DNA from: Bacillota bacterium
GTDB taxonomy: Bacteria > Bacillota > Clostridia > Christensenellales > SZUA-584
DNA length: 64,000 nt
Direction: 5' to 3'
Assembly (NCBI GenBank): GCA_023412005.1
Contig: JAEYOE010000001.1
Span: 1-64,000, forward strand
In this document: piece by piece, positions 56,044 to 64,000 of the stretch
Numbering within the stretch: position 1 is the first letter of the stretch
Layout: each line of letters starts with the position of its first letter
Notes under the pieces: model-generated
What the model was told of the DNA's origin: nothing
Database searches by the model: none
The model's input: the letters and a program-made list of their open reading frames with translations, nothing else
Program-made: the position numbers and the translations under genes

Positions 56044-58674
56044 ATGGCAAAGCAGCTGGAAAAGGTTTACGAACCAAAAGAAGTGGAACAACGACTTTAC
56101 GACGAATGGGAAAGCAAAGGCTATTTTCACGCGGAGGTCAATGAGGATAAAAAGCCGTTCACCATTGTGATTCCGCCGCCGAACATCACGGGGCAGCTTC
56201 ACATGGGGCACGCGCTCGACAACATGATGCAGGACGCGATTATCCGCACCAAGCGCATGCAGGGCTTTGAGGCGCTCTGGCTGCCGGGCACCGACCACGC
56301 GAGCATCGCGACGGAAGTGAAAATCGTCGATAAACTCAAAGAAGAAGGCACATCGAAGGAAGAACTCGGGCGCGAGAAGTTTTTGGAGCGCGCGTGGGAA
56401 TGGAAAAAGCAATACGGCGGGCGTATCGTGCAGCAACTGCGTAAGCTTGGCTCTTCGTGCGACTGGGAGCGCGAGCGCTTCACGATGGATGAAGGCTGCA
56501 ACAAGGCCGTCAACGAATTCTTTGTGCGGCTCTACAAAAAAGGCCTCATCTACAAGGGCGACCGCATCATCAACTGGTGCCCCGACTGCCGCACCGCACT
56601 GAGTGACGCGGAGGTGGAATACGCGGAGCACGATTCGCATCTGTGGCATTTTCGGTATCCGGCGGAGGATGGCGGCGAGGGCATCATCGTTGCGACCACG
56701 CGGCCCGAGACAATGCTCGGCGACACCGCTGTGGCCGTGAACCCCAAGGACGAACGCTACACGCACCTGATCGGCAAAAACGTGATTCTGCCCATTATGA
56801 ACAGGCCGATCCCCGTGGTGGCAGACGAATACGTGGATATGGAATTCGGCACAGGTGCGGTGAAGATCACGCCCGCGCACGACCCGAACGACTTTGAGGT
56901 GGCTGAGCGCCATAACCTGCCGATCATTCGCGTGCTGGACGACGGCGGCACTGTCAATTCATTCGGCGGCAAATACGAGGGCGTTTATAAAGACGACGCG
57001 AGAAAGCAGATTGTGGACGAGATGCGCCATTTAGGGCTGCTCGTGAAAATCGACGACCATAAGCATAACGTGGGCCACTGCTACCGCTGCGACGCGACCG
57101 TGGAGCCGATTGTCTCCAAACAGTGGTTTGTTGCGATGAAGTCGCTCGCCGAACCCGCGATACAAGCGGTGCGGACAGGCGATATCAAGCTCGTGCCGCA
57201 GCGCAGCGAAGCCGTGTATTACAACTGGATGGAAAACATCCGCGACTGGTGCATATCGCGCCAGCTTTGGTGGGGCCATCGCATCCCCGCGTGGACGTGC
57301 GCCAGCTGCGGTGCGATGACGGTTGCCACGGAAGCGCCCGACGTGTGCCCGAACTGCGGTTCTGCGAACCTGAAGCAGGACGAAGACGTGCTCGATACAT
57401 GGTTCAGCAGCGGCTTGTGGCCGTTCTCAACGCTCGGCTGGCCGGACAAAACGCCCGAGCTTGATTATTTCTACCCGACCAACGTGCTGGTGACGGGCTA
57501 CGACATCCTGTTCTTCTGGGTGGCGCGCATGATCATGTCGGGCTTAGAGTGCATGGGCAAAAAGCCGTTTGATTTTGTGAGCATACACGGCCTCGTGCGC
57601 GATGCGCAGGGGCGCAAGATGAGCAAATCGCTCGGCAACGGGATTGACCCGCTGGAGGTGATCGATGAATACGGCGCGGATGCGCTGCGGTTCAGCCTCG
57701 CTGCGGGCGTTCGCGTGGGCGGAGACTTAAGGTTCTCATCTGAAAAGGTGCTGAGCGCGCGTAACTTCTCGAACAAGATATGGAACGCGGCCCGTTTCGT
57801 GCTGATGAACACGGGCGATGAAATACGCCCGATTAATGAAGCACGCCTTGACATCGCGGACAAATGGATACTCTCGCGCCTGTCGGATATGGCGGAGGAT
57901 GTCACCGCGCTGATGGAGAAATTTGAGCTCGGCATCGCGGCGCAGAAGCTGCACGACTTTTTATGGAGCGAATACTGCGACTGGTATATTGAAATGGCCA
58001 AACCGCGCCTGAATTCGGAAGATGAGGCAGACAAGCAGACTGCCGTGTCGGTGCTGAACACCGTGCTCGAAGGCACGCTGAAGCTGCTGCATCCGTTTAT
58101 GCCGTTTATCACGGAGGAAATCTATCAGTCTTTGCCCGGTACAACCGGCAGCATCATGGTATCCGCTTGGCCCAAGCCCGGCAAAACATACGCCGTGGAA
58201 GAAAAGGCCATGGCGAACGTGATGGAGCTGATTCGCGGTATCCGCAACATTCGCGCCGAGATGAATGTGCCTGCGGGCAAGCGCGCGGCGTTGAAAATTT
58301 TGGCCTCAGGCGAAGCGCGTGCGGATTACGAGATGTGCGCGAAATACATAGAGCGCTTAGGGTTTGCTTCCGGCATCGAGTTCATCTCGGATAAATCGGG
58401 TGTGCCCGACAACGCCGTATCGGTGATCGGTGTGGGGGCGGAAGCGTTTATGCCGCTTGGCGAATTGATCGATATTGAGAAGGAAATCGCGCGGCTCAGC
58501 GCTGAAGCGAACCGTCTGGAAAATGAGATAAAGCGCGCCGAGGGCAAGCTAAATAACCCCGGCTTCACGGACAAAGCGCCGGCGGCTGTGGTGCAGGAGG
58601 AGCGCGAGAAGCTGAATAATTACCGCGACATGTTATCTGCGGTGTCTCAGCGTAAATCAGAACTGACAAAATGA
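56044..58674 (+). CDS. valS: Valyl-tRNA synthetase
   Basis: Charges tRNA-Val and edits mischarged Thr. The 876-residue class Ia enzyme shows PPPNITGQLHMGHALDN (HIGH), the CP1 editing region with TTRPETMLGDTAVAV, GRKMSKSLGNG (KMSKS), and a C-terminal coiled-coil arm (RLSAEANRLENEIKRAEGKL). CGGAGG lies before the ATG. Controlled by the upstream T-box. Confidence 0.97.
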   Translation: MAKQLEKVYEPKEVEQRLYDEWESKGYFHAEVNEDKKPFTIVIPPPNITGQLHMGHALDNMMQDAIIRTKRMQGFEALWLPGTDHASIATEVKIVDKLKEEGTSKEELGREKFLERAWEWKKQYGGRIVQQLRKLGSSCDWERERFTMDEGCNKAVNEFFVRLYKKGLIYKGDRIINWCPDCRTALSDAEVEYAEHDSHLWHFRYPAEDGGEGIIVATTRPETMLGDTAVAVNPKDERYTHLIGKNVILPIMNRPIPVVADEYVDMEFGTGAVKITPAHDPNDFEVAERHNLPIIRVLDDGGTVNSFGGKYEGVYKDDARKQIVDEMRHLGLLVKIDDHKHNVGHCYRCDATVEPIVSKQWFVAMKSLAEPAIQAVRTGDIKLVPQRSEAVYYNWMENIRDWCISRQLWWGHRIPAWTCASCGAMTVATEAPDVCPNCGSANLKQDEDVLDTWFSSGLWPFSTLGWPDKTPELDYFYPTNVLVTGYDILFFWVARMIMSGLECMGKKPFDFVSIHGLVRDAQGRKMSKSLGNGIDPLEVIDEYGADALRFSLAAGVRVGGDLRFSSEKVLSARNFSNKIWNAARFVLMNTGDEIRPINEARLDIADKWILSRLSDMAEDVTALMEKFELGIAAQKLHDFLWSEYCDWYIEMAKPRLNSEDEADKQTAVSVLNTVLEGTLKLLHPFMPFITEEIYQSLPGTTGSIMVSAWPKPGKTYAVEEKAMANVMELIRGIRNIRAEMNVPAGKRAALKILASGEARADYEMCAKYIERLGFASGIEFISDKSGVPDNAVSVIGVGAEAFMPLGELIDIEKEIARLSAEANRLENEIKRAEGKLNNPGFTDKAPAAVVQEEREKLNNYRDMLSAVSQRKSELTK

Positions 58675-59786
58675 TCTGTGTGCATATTGCGGGCACCAAC
58701 GGCAAAGGCACGGTGTCTGAATACATGGCGAGAATACTGATGGCGGCGGGGAAGCGCACCGGCTGTTTCACCTCCCCGCATCTTGTTTCGCCTACGGAAC
58801 GCATGCGCATAGACGGGCAAAATATCGGCGAAGAGGTGCTGACGGCGCTGCTTGACGAAGTCGCGCAGAGGAGCCTTGCCGTGAACGACACGCTGTTTGC
58901 GGCGTATACGGCGGCCGCGCTGCTCTGGTTTGAGCGGCAGGGCGCGCAATTCGCTGTGATAGAAGCGGGCATTGGCGGCCGATTCGACTCGACCAACGTG
59001 GTGATACCCGCTGTCTCTATATTAACACCCATCGATTACGATCACATGGCGATTCTTGGAAACACATTGGCGCAAATCGCATATGATAAAGCTGGCATCA
59101 TCAAGCACAGCGTGCCGGTGGTGTCTGCCCTGCAGCCCCCCGAGGCCATGGCGGTGATTGAGCGGGAAAGCGCCAAAATGGACGCACCGCTGACAGTGGT
59201 GCCGCCGATCCGCATCGTATCAGCGTCGTCGGAGGGGCAAACCTTTGTGCTGGAAGGGTGTGAATATGCCATCCGCATGATCGGCCGCCACCAACCGCAA
59301 AACGCCGCCATCGCGATTGAGGCTGCGCAGGAACTGGGCATCGGCGAAGCCGCCATTCAGAAAGGACTGAAAAACGCCCGGCTCAAGTGTCGCGCGCAGA
59401 TTGTACCGGGGGAGCCGGATGTACTGTTGGACGGTGCGCATAACGCTGCCGCTGCGAGGGCGCTCTGCGCTGTGATGGACGATTATTTCGCGGACAGGCC
59501 AAAGGTGCTGCTGTTTGCCTGCATGAAAGACAAAGATTATGCGCCGATGGTTGAGGTGCTTGCGCCGTATTTTGGTGAGGTGTTTGTAACGGGCGTCGGC
59601 ATGGCGCGCGAGGCCGAGCCGGACGTGCTCAATGCGCTGTTTCGCAAAACAACGGCCTGCCATGCTGTCGCAGACACAAAGGCGGCCTTTGAACAGGCGA
59701 AGGACGCTGCGACGAAGGCAAATGCCATGCTGGTCGTCTGCGGGTCGTTCTATCTTACGGGGATGATTGAGCCGTTAACGGTTTAA
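58671..59786 (+). CDS. folC: Folylpolyglutamate synthase-like protein, short N-terminus
   Basis: Adds glutamate to folates (Mur ligase fold). The protein starts MICVHIAGTNGKGT, so the ATP P-loop begins at about residue 7. FolC is normally about 420-440 long with some 40 residues before this point; here it is 371. The core motifs TSPHLVSPTERMRIDG, EAGIGGRFDSTNV and DGAHNAAAARAL are intact. Its start overlaps the valS stop by ATGA, so the short form is the real product. Activity is likely but not certain. Confidence 0.9.
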   Translation: MICVHIAGTNGKGTVSEYMARILMAAGKRTGCFTSPHLVSPTERMRIDGQNIGEEVLTALLDEVAQRSLAVNDTLFAAYTAAALLWFERQGAQFAVIEAGIGGRFDSTNVVIPAVSILTPIDYDHMAILGNTLAQIAYDKAGIIKHSVPVVSALQPPEAMAVIERESAKMDAPLTVVPPIRIVSASSEGQTFVLEGCEYAIRMIGRHQPQNAAIAIEAAQELGIGEAAIQKGLKNARLKCRAQIVPGEPDVLLDGAHNAAAARALCAVMDDYFADRPKVLLFACMKDKDYAPMVEVLAPYFGEVFVTGVGMAREAEPDVLNALFRKTTACHAVADTKAAFEQAKDAATKANAMLVVCGSFYLTGMIEPLTV

Positions 59787-59798
59787 AAGTATCACTTT

Positions 59799-60006
59799 CC
59801 TCCTTCCGTCAAATGCCGGATTGAATCCGTCATTTGACACCTCCCTCCAGAGGGAGGCAGGGGTACGAGTGTTGTGTAAGGGTTTTTTAAGAGAGTGAAA
59901 CTCGGAATAACGATGCTGCTTATCAGAAAAGATGTCCGAACAAAAAGCCTCCCTCATTGAGGGAGGTGGCAATTGGCCGACTTGTCGGGCAATTGACGGA
60001 AGGAGT
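59799..60006. repeat. Family A repeats, inverted pair
   Basis: Copy at 59799-59859 (minus orientation: CCTCCTTCCGTCAAATG, then TGACACCTCCC, AGAGGGAGGC) and copy at 59946-60006 (plus: GCCTCCCTCATTGAGGGAGG, TGGCAATTGGCCGAC, TTGACGGAAGGAG). The arms differ from other family A copies but keep the double-hairpin plan. The 365-bp gap between folC and the amidohydrolase contains nothing else I recognise. Confidence 0.7.
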
Positions 60007-60151
60007 TGGATAAGCTGTTTGAAGCATAAACCTCCTTTGTTGATTGTCAGCGCGCTTGGAAATCGCGCCCTACGGCATGATCTTATAAATTCAGATACCA
60101 ACACGCCCCCTTTGGCGTGATAAAGCTTATAGAATACAAGAGGCATAAGAA

Positions 60152-60958
60152 ATGAAGAATCTGAAAATCATCGATATTCACGCGCATGTGTTCCCCGAGC
60201 CGATTCGGAAAAAGGCGGTGGATGCCATCGGCCGCTTTTACGACATTCCGATGTACGGGGAAGGGTCGCCGGAGGATCTGCTCGTTCACGGCAGCCCATT
60301 TGGTGTGGTGAAATACGTTGTTAATTCGGCAGCAACGACGGCGGATCAGGTACAGGCCATCAACCGTTATATCAAGAGCGTGCAGGACAGCGACAGCCGC
60401 TTTCTTGGCTTCGGTACGATTCACCAGAACACAGTCAACCCGAAACACGTGATTGATGAGGTGATCGGCCTCGGGCTGCACGGCATCAAGCTGCATCCGG
60501 ATTTTCAGAAATTCGACATTGATGATCAAAAATTATTTCCGATCTATGAGGCGATGGCCGGACGGCTGCCACTGCTCATTCATATGGGTGATGAACGCAC
60601 CGACGCGTCATCTCCCGCAAGGCTCCTCAATGTGATCAATGCTTTCCCGTCGCTGAGAGTGATCGCGCCGCATCTCGGCGGATACTCAAGGTGGGACGAA
60701 GCACTGGAAGTTCTGATTGGTCGCGACATTTACATCGATACCTCCAGTGCGCTCGCGTTTATGCCGCCGGAGAAAGCAGCGGCGATTATCCGTGCCCACG
60801 GTATTGATAAGGTACTGTTCGGCAGCGATTACCCAATGTGGCTGCATAAGGATGAACTGGAGCGGTTCTTCGCGTTGGGGTTTTCTGATGACGAAAACGA
60901 AAAGATGCTATACAGCAATGCAGCGGCGCTGCTCGGCGTTAAAGAAGACGAATCCTGA
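60152..60958 (+). CDS. Amidohydrolase-2 family metal-dependent hydrolase
   Basis: A 268-residue TIM-barrel hydrolase: IDIHAHVFPE (first metal histidines), HGIKLHPDFQ, LLIHMGDERTD, VIAPHLGGYSRW and LFGSDYPMW (final aspartate). This is the pattern of the amidohydrolase-2 family (decarboxylases and hydrolases). The substrate is not known. AGAGG lies nine bases before the ATG. Confidence 0.9.
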   Translation: MKNLKIIDIHAHVFPEPIRKKAVDAIGRFYDIPMYGEGSPEDLLVHGSPFGVVKYVVNSAATTADQVQAINRYIKSVQDSDSRFLGFGTIHQNTVNPKHVIDEVIGLGLHGIKLHPDFQKFDIDDQKLFPIYEAMAGRLPLLIHMGDERTDASSPARLLNVINAFPSLRVIAPHLGGYSRWDEALEVLIGRDIYIDTSSALAFMPPEKAAAIIRAHGIDKVLFGSDYPMWLHKDELERFFALGFSDDENEKMLYSNAAALLGVKEDES

Positions 60959-61025
60959 AAGTTGCTTGACAGAAACAGTATACTGCAATATCTTCCTTAT
61001 ATATACATGTACAAGGGGGTATCAA

Positions 61026-61265
61026 ATGTTTGGCTGGAGAGAGGTCTTCACGTCGTTTTCGATGAGTGATTTTGAAAAGGCACGCGAGGCACTCAGGCAA
61101 AAGCGCATTCGTTATCATTACCGAACAAAAAGCTTGATGGGCAATACAAGAGGGCACATGGGAACGTTCGGTATGAATATGGACTATGCGTACCAATATT
61201 ATCTTTACGTGAAAAAACAATCGCTGGAAGAAGCGCAGTATCTGATCGGGAACGCGAACAGATAG
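61026..61265 (+). CDS. Small protein, tandem paralogue 1
   Basis: A 79-residue protein beginning MFGWREVFTSFSMSDFEKAREAL, then a Gly/Met-rich middle (MGNTRGHMGTFGMNMDYAYQYYLYV) and a final helix (LEEAQYLIGNAN). AAGGGGG lies seven bases before ATG 61026. It is clearly related to the next gene and likely arose by tandem duplication. The pattern recalls small DUF2007-like proteins, but the match is weak. Confidence 0.78.
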   Translation: MFGWREVFTSFSMSDFEKAREALRQKRIRYHYRTKSLMGNTRGHMGTFGMNMDYAYQYYLYVKKQSLEEAQYLIGNANR

Positions 61266-61275
61266 GAGGAGCCTG

Positions 61276-61536
61276 ATGTTTGGCTGGGAAGAAGTTTATA
61301 TGGGCTTTTCGATGGAAGACTACGCAAAAGCGCGCGACGCCGTGACGGCAGCGGGCATTGATTACAAACGCAAGCTGTTTGCCCATGCAGGTGTTTTGCT
61401 CGGTCGCGGAAAGGTACGCCAAAGCAGCACGATTATCGGCAATCACACCGACTACTCGAAGCAATACCGGCTGTTTGTGCGCAATGCGGATGCCGAACAG
61501 GCAAGATACCTGATTCGCCGGGCTACGCAGGGGTGA
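61276..61536 (+). CDS. Small protein, tandem paralogue 2
   Basis: An 86-residue protein beginning MFGWEEVYMGFSMEDYAKARDAV and ending AEQARYLIRRATQG, a clear paralogue of the preceding gene. The middle differs: a basic GRGKVRQSSTIIGNHTDYS replaces the Met/Gly-rich part. AGGAGG lies upstream of the ATG. The two are ten bases apart and probably cotranscribed. Function unknown. Confidence 0.8.
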   Translation: MFGWEEVYMGFSMEDYAKARDAVTAAGIDYKRKLFAHAGVLLGRGKVRQSSTIIGNHTDYSKQYRLFVRNADAEQARYLIRRATQG

Positions 61537-61547
61537 CCGCTATCCGG

Positions 61548-62186
61548 TCAAATTATACTTTTCAAATAATCGCTGAGAGCCTGTACGCTTTCAAACGTCG
61601 CATCCGGGTTCATTGCTCTCAGCTTTTCCGTTTCGGCAGTGCTCGCCCATGCCGCAGAGATGGGGGGGATGCCGACCTCCCGGCTGGCTGTGATATCAGT
61701 GTCCATATCGCCGATATAGACGGTTTCATGCGGCTCAATGTCAAATGCCTTTAGCAGCGCCCGTAAGCCTTCGGGCTTTCTCGGCCCTTCAGGCACGCCT
61801 GTATCAACGGCATCAAATATGTTTTCATACCCGTATTCGCGCATCGTGATCTCATAGCTGACGGCACCTTTGCCCGTGACGATACCGAGCTTTAAGTTTC
61901 TGCCTTTCAGCTCATGCAGCAGCTCTGTGATGCCGTCGAACGGTTTGGAATACTGGTTGTGGTTTTTTGTATAGCTTCGAATGTAAGCGGCAAAGCTTTC
62001 ATCGTAATGCTCGGGGACCAGCATTTTGATGGTTCCTTCTTCGGAGCGGCCGAACGTCGCTACAATTTCTTCGTCGCTGACGCTGCGATTTGCATACGGC
62101 TCTATCGCATCCCGAAAAGACCGATGGATCAGCGGCATCGTGTCGCCGATTGTCCCGTCTAGGTCAAATATCACTGCCTTGATCAT
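61548..62186 (-). CDS. HAD-superfamily hydrolase
   Basis: A 212-residue phosphatase of the Gph type: FDLDGTIGDT (motif I), LGIVTGKG (motif II), RKPEGL (motif III) and YIGDMDTDI (motif IV), with a helical cap. It is distinct from the HAD gene at 22954. I start at ATG 62186, with GAGGTG upstream. Convergent with the tandem small genes. Substrate unknown. Confidence 0.9.
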   Translation of the reverse strand: MIKAVIFDLDGTIGDTMPLIHRSFRDAIEPYANRSVSDEEIVATFGRSEEGTIKMLVPEHYDESFAAYIRSYTKNHNQYSKPFDGITELLHELKGRNLKLGIVTGKGAVSYEITMREYGYENIFDAVDTGVPEGPRKPEGLRALLKAFDIEPHETVYIGDMDTDITASREVGIPPISAAWASTAETEKLRAMNPDATFESVQALSDYLKSII

Positions 62187-62295
62187 GATGCACCTCATAA
62201 TTTGTCGAAAACTTTATTAACATCGAAACGTTAATACAATCGCAATGCAAAGTCAAGATATCAGCAAGAAATCACATTTGACAGGTTTGCCTGTA

Positions 62296-62460
62296 TCAAT
62301 CGTTCATGGCTGCCTGATATTTTATGAATAGACTGCCATAATAGTATTGGTTGGCTTTTGTTACGCGGACACCATCGGATAAAAAAGCTTCTGTTTTTTG
62401 ATCGCATTTGCGAGGGTAACATACTAAAGAAGAAGCCTGATGGTGATCACAAAAGTCATG
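62296..62460 (-). pseudogene. Possible gene remnant on the minus strand
   Basis: A 54-codon frame is open from a stop at 62461 down to TGA at 62296 with no start codon near its beginning. It reads like protein (TEAFLSDGVRVTKANQYYYG, then SLFIKYQAAMND). It may be the end of a decayed gene or a chance frame; I do not recognise a family. Confidence 0.3.
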
Positions 62461-62525
62461 TTAAATTACATGTTTTTTCGGCCCGCAAATGAGGACTTTT
62501 TTTAAGCGAATCGTGCTGTTGACCG

Positions 62526-62554
62526 TTGACACAGACCAACGTGGATGTTAATAT
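62526..62554 (+). promoter_or_regulatory. Promoter of the 2-oxo acid dehydrogenase genes
   Basis: TTGACA at 62526-62531, a 17-bp spacer, and TAATAT at 62549-62554, 84 bases before the E2 start. The word TTGACC also occurs just before the -35. A short dyad CATGT/ACATG lies at 62457-62472. Apart from this, the 62187-62638 gap holds only the remnant above. Confidence 0.75.
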
Positions 62555-62638
62555 GGTACATAAGAAATGTTACTTTTTATCATAACTAAGCATGTAATGA
62601 GCACAATAATGTAAATTTAAAATATACGGAGGTTTTTC

Positions 62639-63967
62639 ATGGCACTCGGAGTCATCATGCCCCGGCAGGGGCAGTCGGTTGAAAGCTGCATCATCGAGTA
62701 CCGCGTGAAAGAAGGAGACGCCGTTAAGCAGGGCGATATTCTTTTTGCGTATGAGACGGACAAAGCATCATTTGAAGAAGAAAGCCCGGCGGAAGGAACG
62801 GTATTAAAGCTGCTTGCGCAGGACGGGGACGATGTTCCGTGCCTGCAAACGGTACTTGTTATCGGTCAGCCCGGCGAGGACATTTCGGAGTTTGTGACGA
62901 GCGGCGCTGCGCCGCAGACTGAGGAAAAAGCAGCTGAGCCCGAAACGTCAGCGCCAAAGACAGCACCGGTCATCACGGCAACAGCAACGCCTGCGGAAAC
63001 AGATGTGATCAAAATATCTCCGCGTGCCAAAGGCATCGCCGAGCGACAGGGGCTTGACCTAAGTAAAGCGGCACCCACCGGCCCGAACGGGCGCATCATC
63101 GAGCGCGATGTGGCGGTGCTTGCGGAAAATGGCTACAAGGTAACAGGCGCGGCGGCTGGCACATACGCAGGCGGCGCGCAGGGCAGCGGCCTTGGCGGCG
63201 CTGTCACCACAGCTGATCTTTCAGCATCTTCGGCTTTGGCATCGGCGGTGATCATATCCGAAACGCCCAAGACGGCCTATACGGATGTGAAGCTCTCGGC
63301 GGTTCGCAAGGTCATTGCGAAATCAATGCAAGCGTCGCTTTCTGAGATGGCGCAGCTGACGCATCAATCCAGCTTCGACGCGACGGCGATACTCGCTCTT
63401 CGTGAGCGTATCAAGGCCAGTGCTGAAAAGCTCGGTCTGCCGAACATTACGCTTAACGACATCGTGATGTATGCGGTCTCGAGAACGCTAAAAGATCACC
63501 CCGATCTTAACGCGCATTTTCTCGGCGATTCGATGCGGCTGTTTGACAGCGTGAACCTTGGAATGGCGGTGGATACAGAAAGAGGCTTGCTCGTGCCAAC
63601 GCTTTTCGGCGCTGATAAGCTGACGTTATCCGAGATTGCGGCTCAAACCAAAGAGCTTGCGTCGGCGGCGCAGTCCGGCAAGATTTCACCCGATCTGCTC
63701 GGCGGCGGCACATTCACCGTATCTAACCTCGGCGTGTTCGGCATCGAGATGTTCACGCCGGTCATTAACCCGCCCCAGACGGCGATACTTGGCGTGTGCA
63801 GCATTGTGTACCGGCAAAAGAAGGTCGGCGCAGAATTTGTGACATACCCGGCGATGGGGCTGTCGCTCACGTACGACCACCGCGCGGTAGACGGTGCACC
63901 CGCGTCGCGGTTCTTGAAAGACCTCTGTGCTTCGCTTGAGGCTTTCGACATACTGCTCGCAAGATAA
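62639..63967 (+). CDS. Dihydrolipoamide acyltransferase (E2 of a 2-oxo acid dehydrogenase complex)
   Basis: Transfers acyl groups from the E1-bound lipoyl arm to CoA. The 442-residue protein has one lipoyl domain (1-80; lysine in ETDKASFEEES), an Ala/Thr/Pro-rich linker, an E3/E1-binding domain (about 121-160; SPRAKGIAERQGLDLSKAA...GRIIERDV), a second linker, and the catalytic domain with DHRAVDGAPASRF near the end. Which complex (pyruvate, acetoin or branched-chain) is not settled. CGGAGG precedes the ATG, and E3 follows. No E1 gene is upstream. Confidence 0.93.
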   Translation: MALGVIMPRQGQSVESCIIEYRVKEGDAVKQGDILFAYETDKASFEEESPAEGTVLKLLAQDGDDVPCLQTVLVIGQPGEDISEFVTSGAAPQTEEKAAEPETSAPKTAPVITATATPAETDVIKISPRAKGIAERQGLDLSKAAPTGPNGRIIERDVAVLAENGYKVTGAAAGTYAGGAQGSGLGGAVTTADLSASSALASAVIISETPKTAYTDVKLSAVRKVIAKSMQASLSEMAQLTHQSSFDATAILALRERIKASAEKLGLPNITLNDIVMYAVSRTLKDHPDLNAHFLGDSMRLFDSVNLGMAVDTERGLLVPTLFGADKLTLSEIAAQTKELASAAQSGKISPDLLGGGTFTVSNLGVFGIEMFTPVINPPQTAILGVCSIVYRQKKVGAEFVTYPAMGLSLTYDHRAVDGAPASRFLKDLCASLEAFDILLAR

Positions 63968-63979
63968 GGAGGCATGCAG

Positions 63980-64000
63980 ATGGTTTATGATTTGATTGTG
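63980..64000 (+). CDS. lpdA: Dihydrolipoamide dehydrogenase, first residues only
   Basis: ATG with AAGGAGG ten bases upstream, 12 bases after the E2 stop, beginning MVYDLIV, the start of a typical flavoprotein strand before the FAD-binding GxGxxG. The rest lies beyond the window. E3 is expected directly after E2 in such operons, so the assignment rests mainly on position. Confidence 0.7.

Overview
The window looks like part of a chromosome from an anaerobic, low-to-mid GC Firmicute, most likely of the class Clostridia. Signs of this are strong AGGAGG-type ribosome binding sites, GTG and TTG starts, a T-box leader in front of valS, two Rrf2 regulators around sulfur genes, a [FeFe]-hydrogenase-type iron-sulfur sensor, GTP-dependent PEP carboxykinase and UvsE repair endonuclease. 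I cannot name the genus. No rRNA, tRNA or CRISPR array is visible.

Layout. At 1-540 lies the end of an IS110-type transposase gene and non-coding DNA. At 540-5000 is a sulfur amino acid locus: cysE and an Rrf2 regulator on the minus strand, and divergently nifS-nifU-rrf2-metA. At 5300-12600 are a lipoprotein, a hydrogenase/chemoreceptor fusion, a GNAT enzyme, uvsE, and an operon joining a cobalamin-binding protein to a MacB/LolCDE-like ABC transporter. At 12800-16500 are a glycosyltransferase-GtrA fusion and pckG. At 17000-19500 is a MerR-controlled ABC exporter with a textbook 19-bp-spacer promoter. At 19650-23600 is a housekeeping block: thrC, DUF503, trpS and a HAD phosphatase.

The stretch 23600-29500 is accessory in character. 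It has poorly known small genes, ankyrin and DUF4375 proteins, REP-like repeats, gene-end remnants and a cysteine/glycine-rich peptide. From 29600 to 48600 come rmuC, a LUD protein, a DUF2975/XRE pair, an Fe-S aldo-keto reductase, a DeoR regulator, tadA, a degenerate GGDEF/HD-GYP protein, an AT-rich foreign-looking gene, degV, bactofilin, a CoA-disulfide-reductase-like protein that lacks both active-site cysteines, an ArsR regulator, a COG1915 protein, a YfcC transporter and a WYL regulator. From 48600 to the end come DUF342, an arginase-family protein, DUF3810 and PrsW membrane proteins, the T-box/valS/folC unit, an amidohydrolase, two tandem small paralogues, a HAD hydrolase and the start of a 2-oxo acid dehydrogenase (E2-E3) operon.

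Two families of short intergenic repeats run through the window. Family A is a double hairpin of about 50 bp with at least ten copies. Family B is MITE-like, with 12-bp terminal inverted repeats AAAAAGAGTCCT. Three separate places hold decayed copies of the 3' part of a gene whose intact copy lies nearby (HAD phosphatase, DUF559, bactofilin). The most interesting protein-level oddities are the hydrogenase-chemoreceptor fusion, the B12-protein/ABC operon, the double Cys-to-Ser CoA-disulfide reductase/rhodanese, and the doubly degenerate cyclic-di-GMP protein. All functional statements come from reading the sequence; no database search was run.
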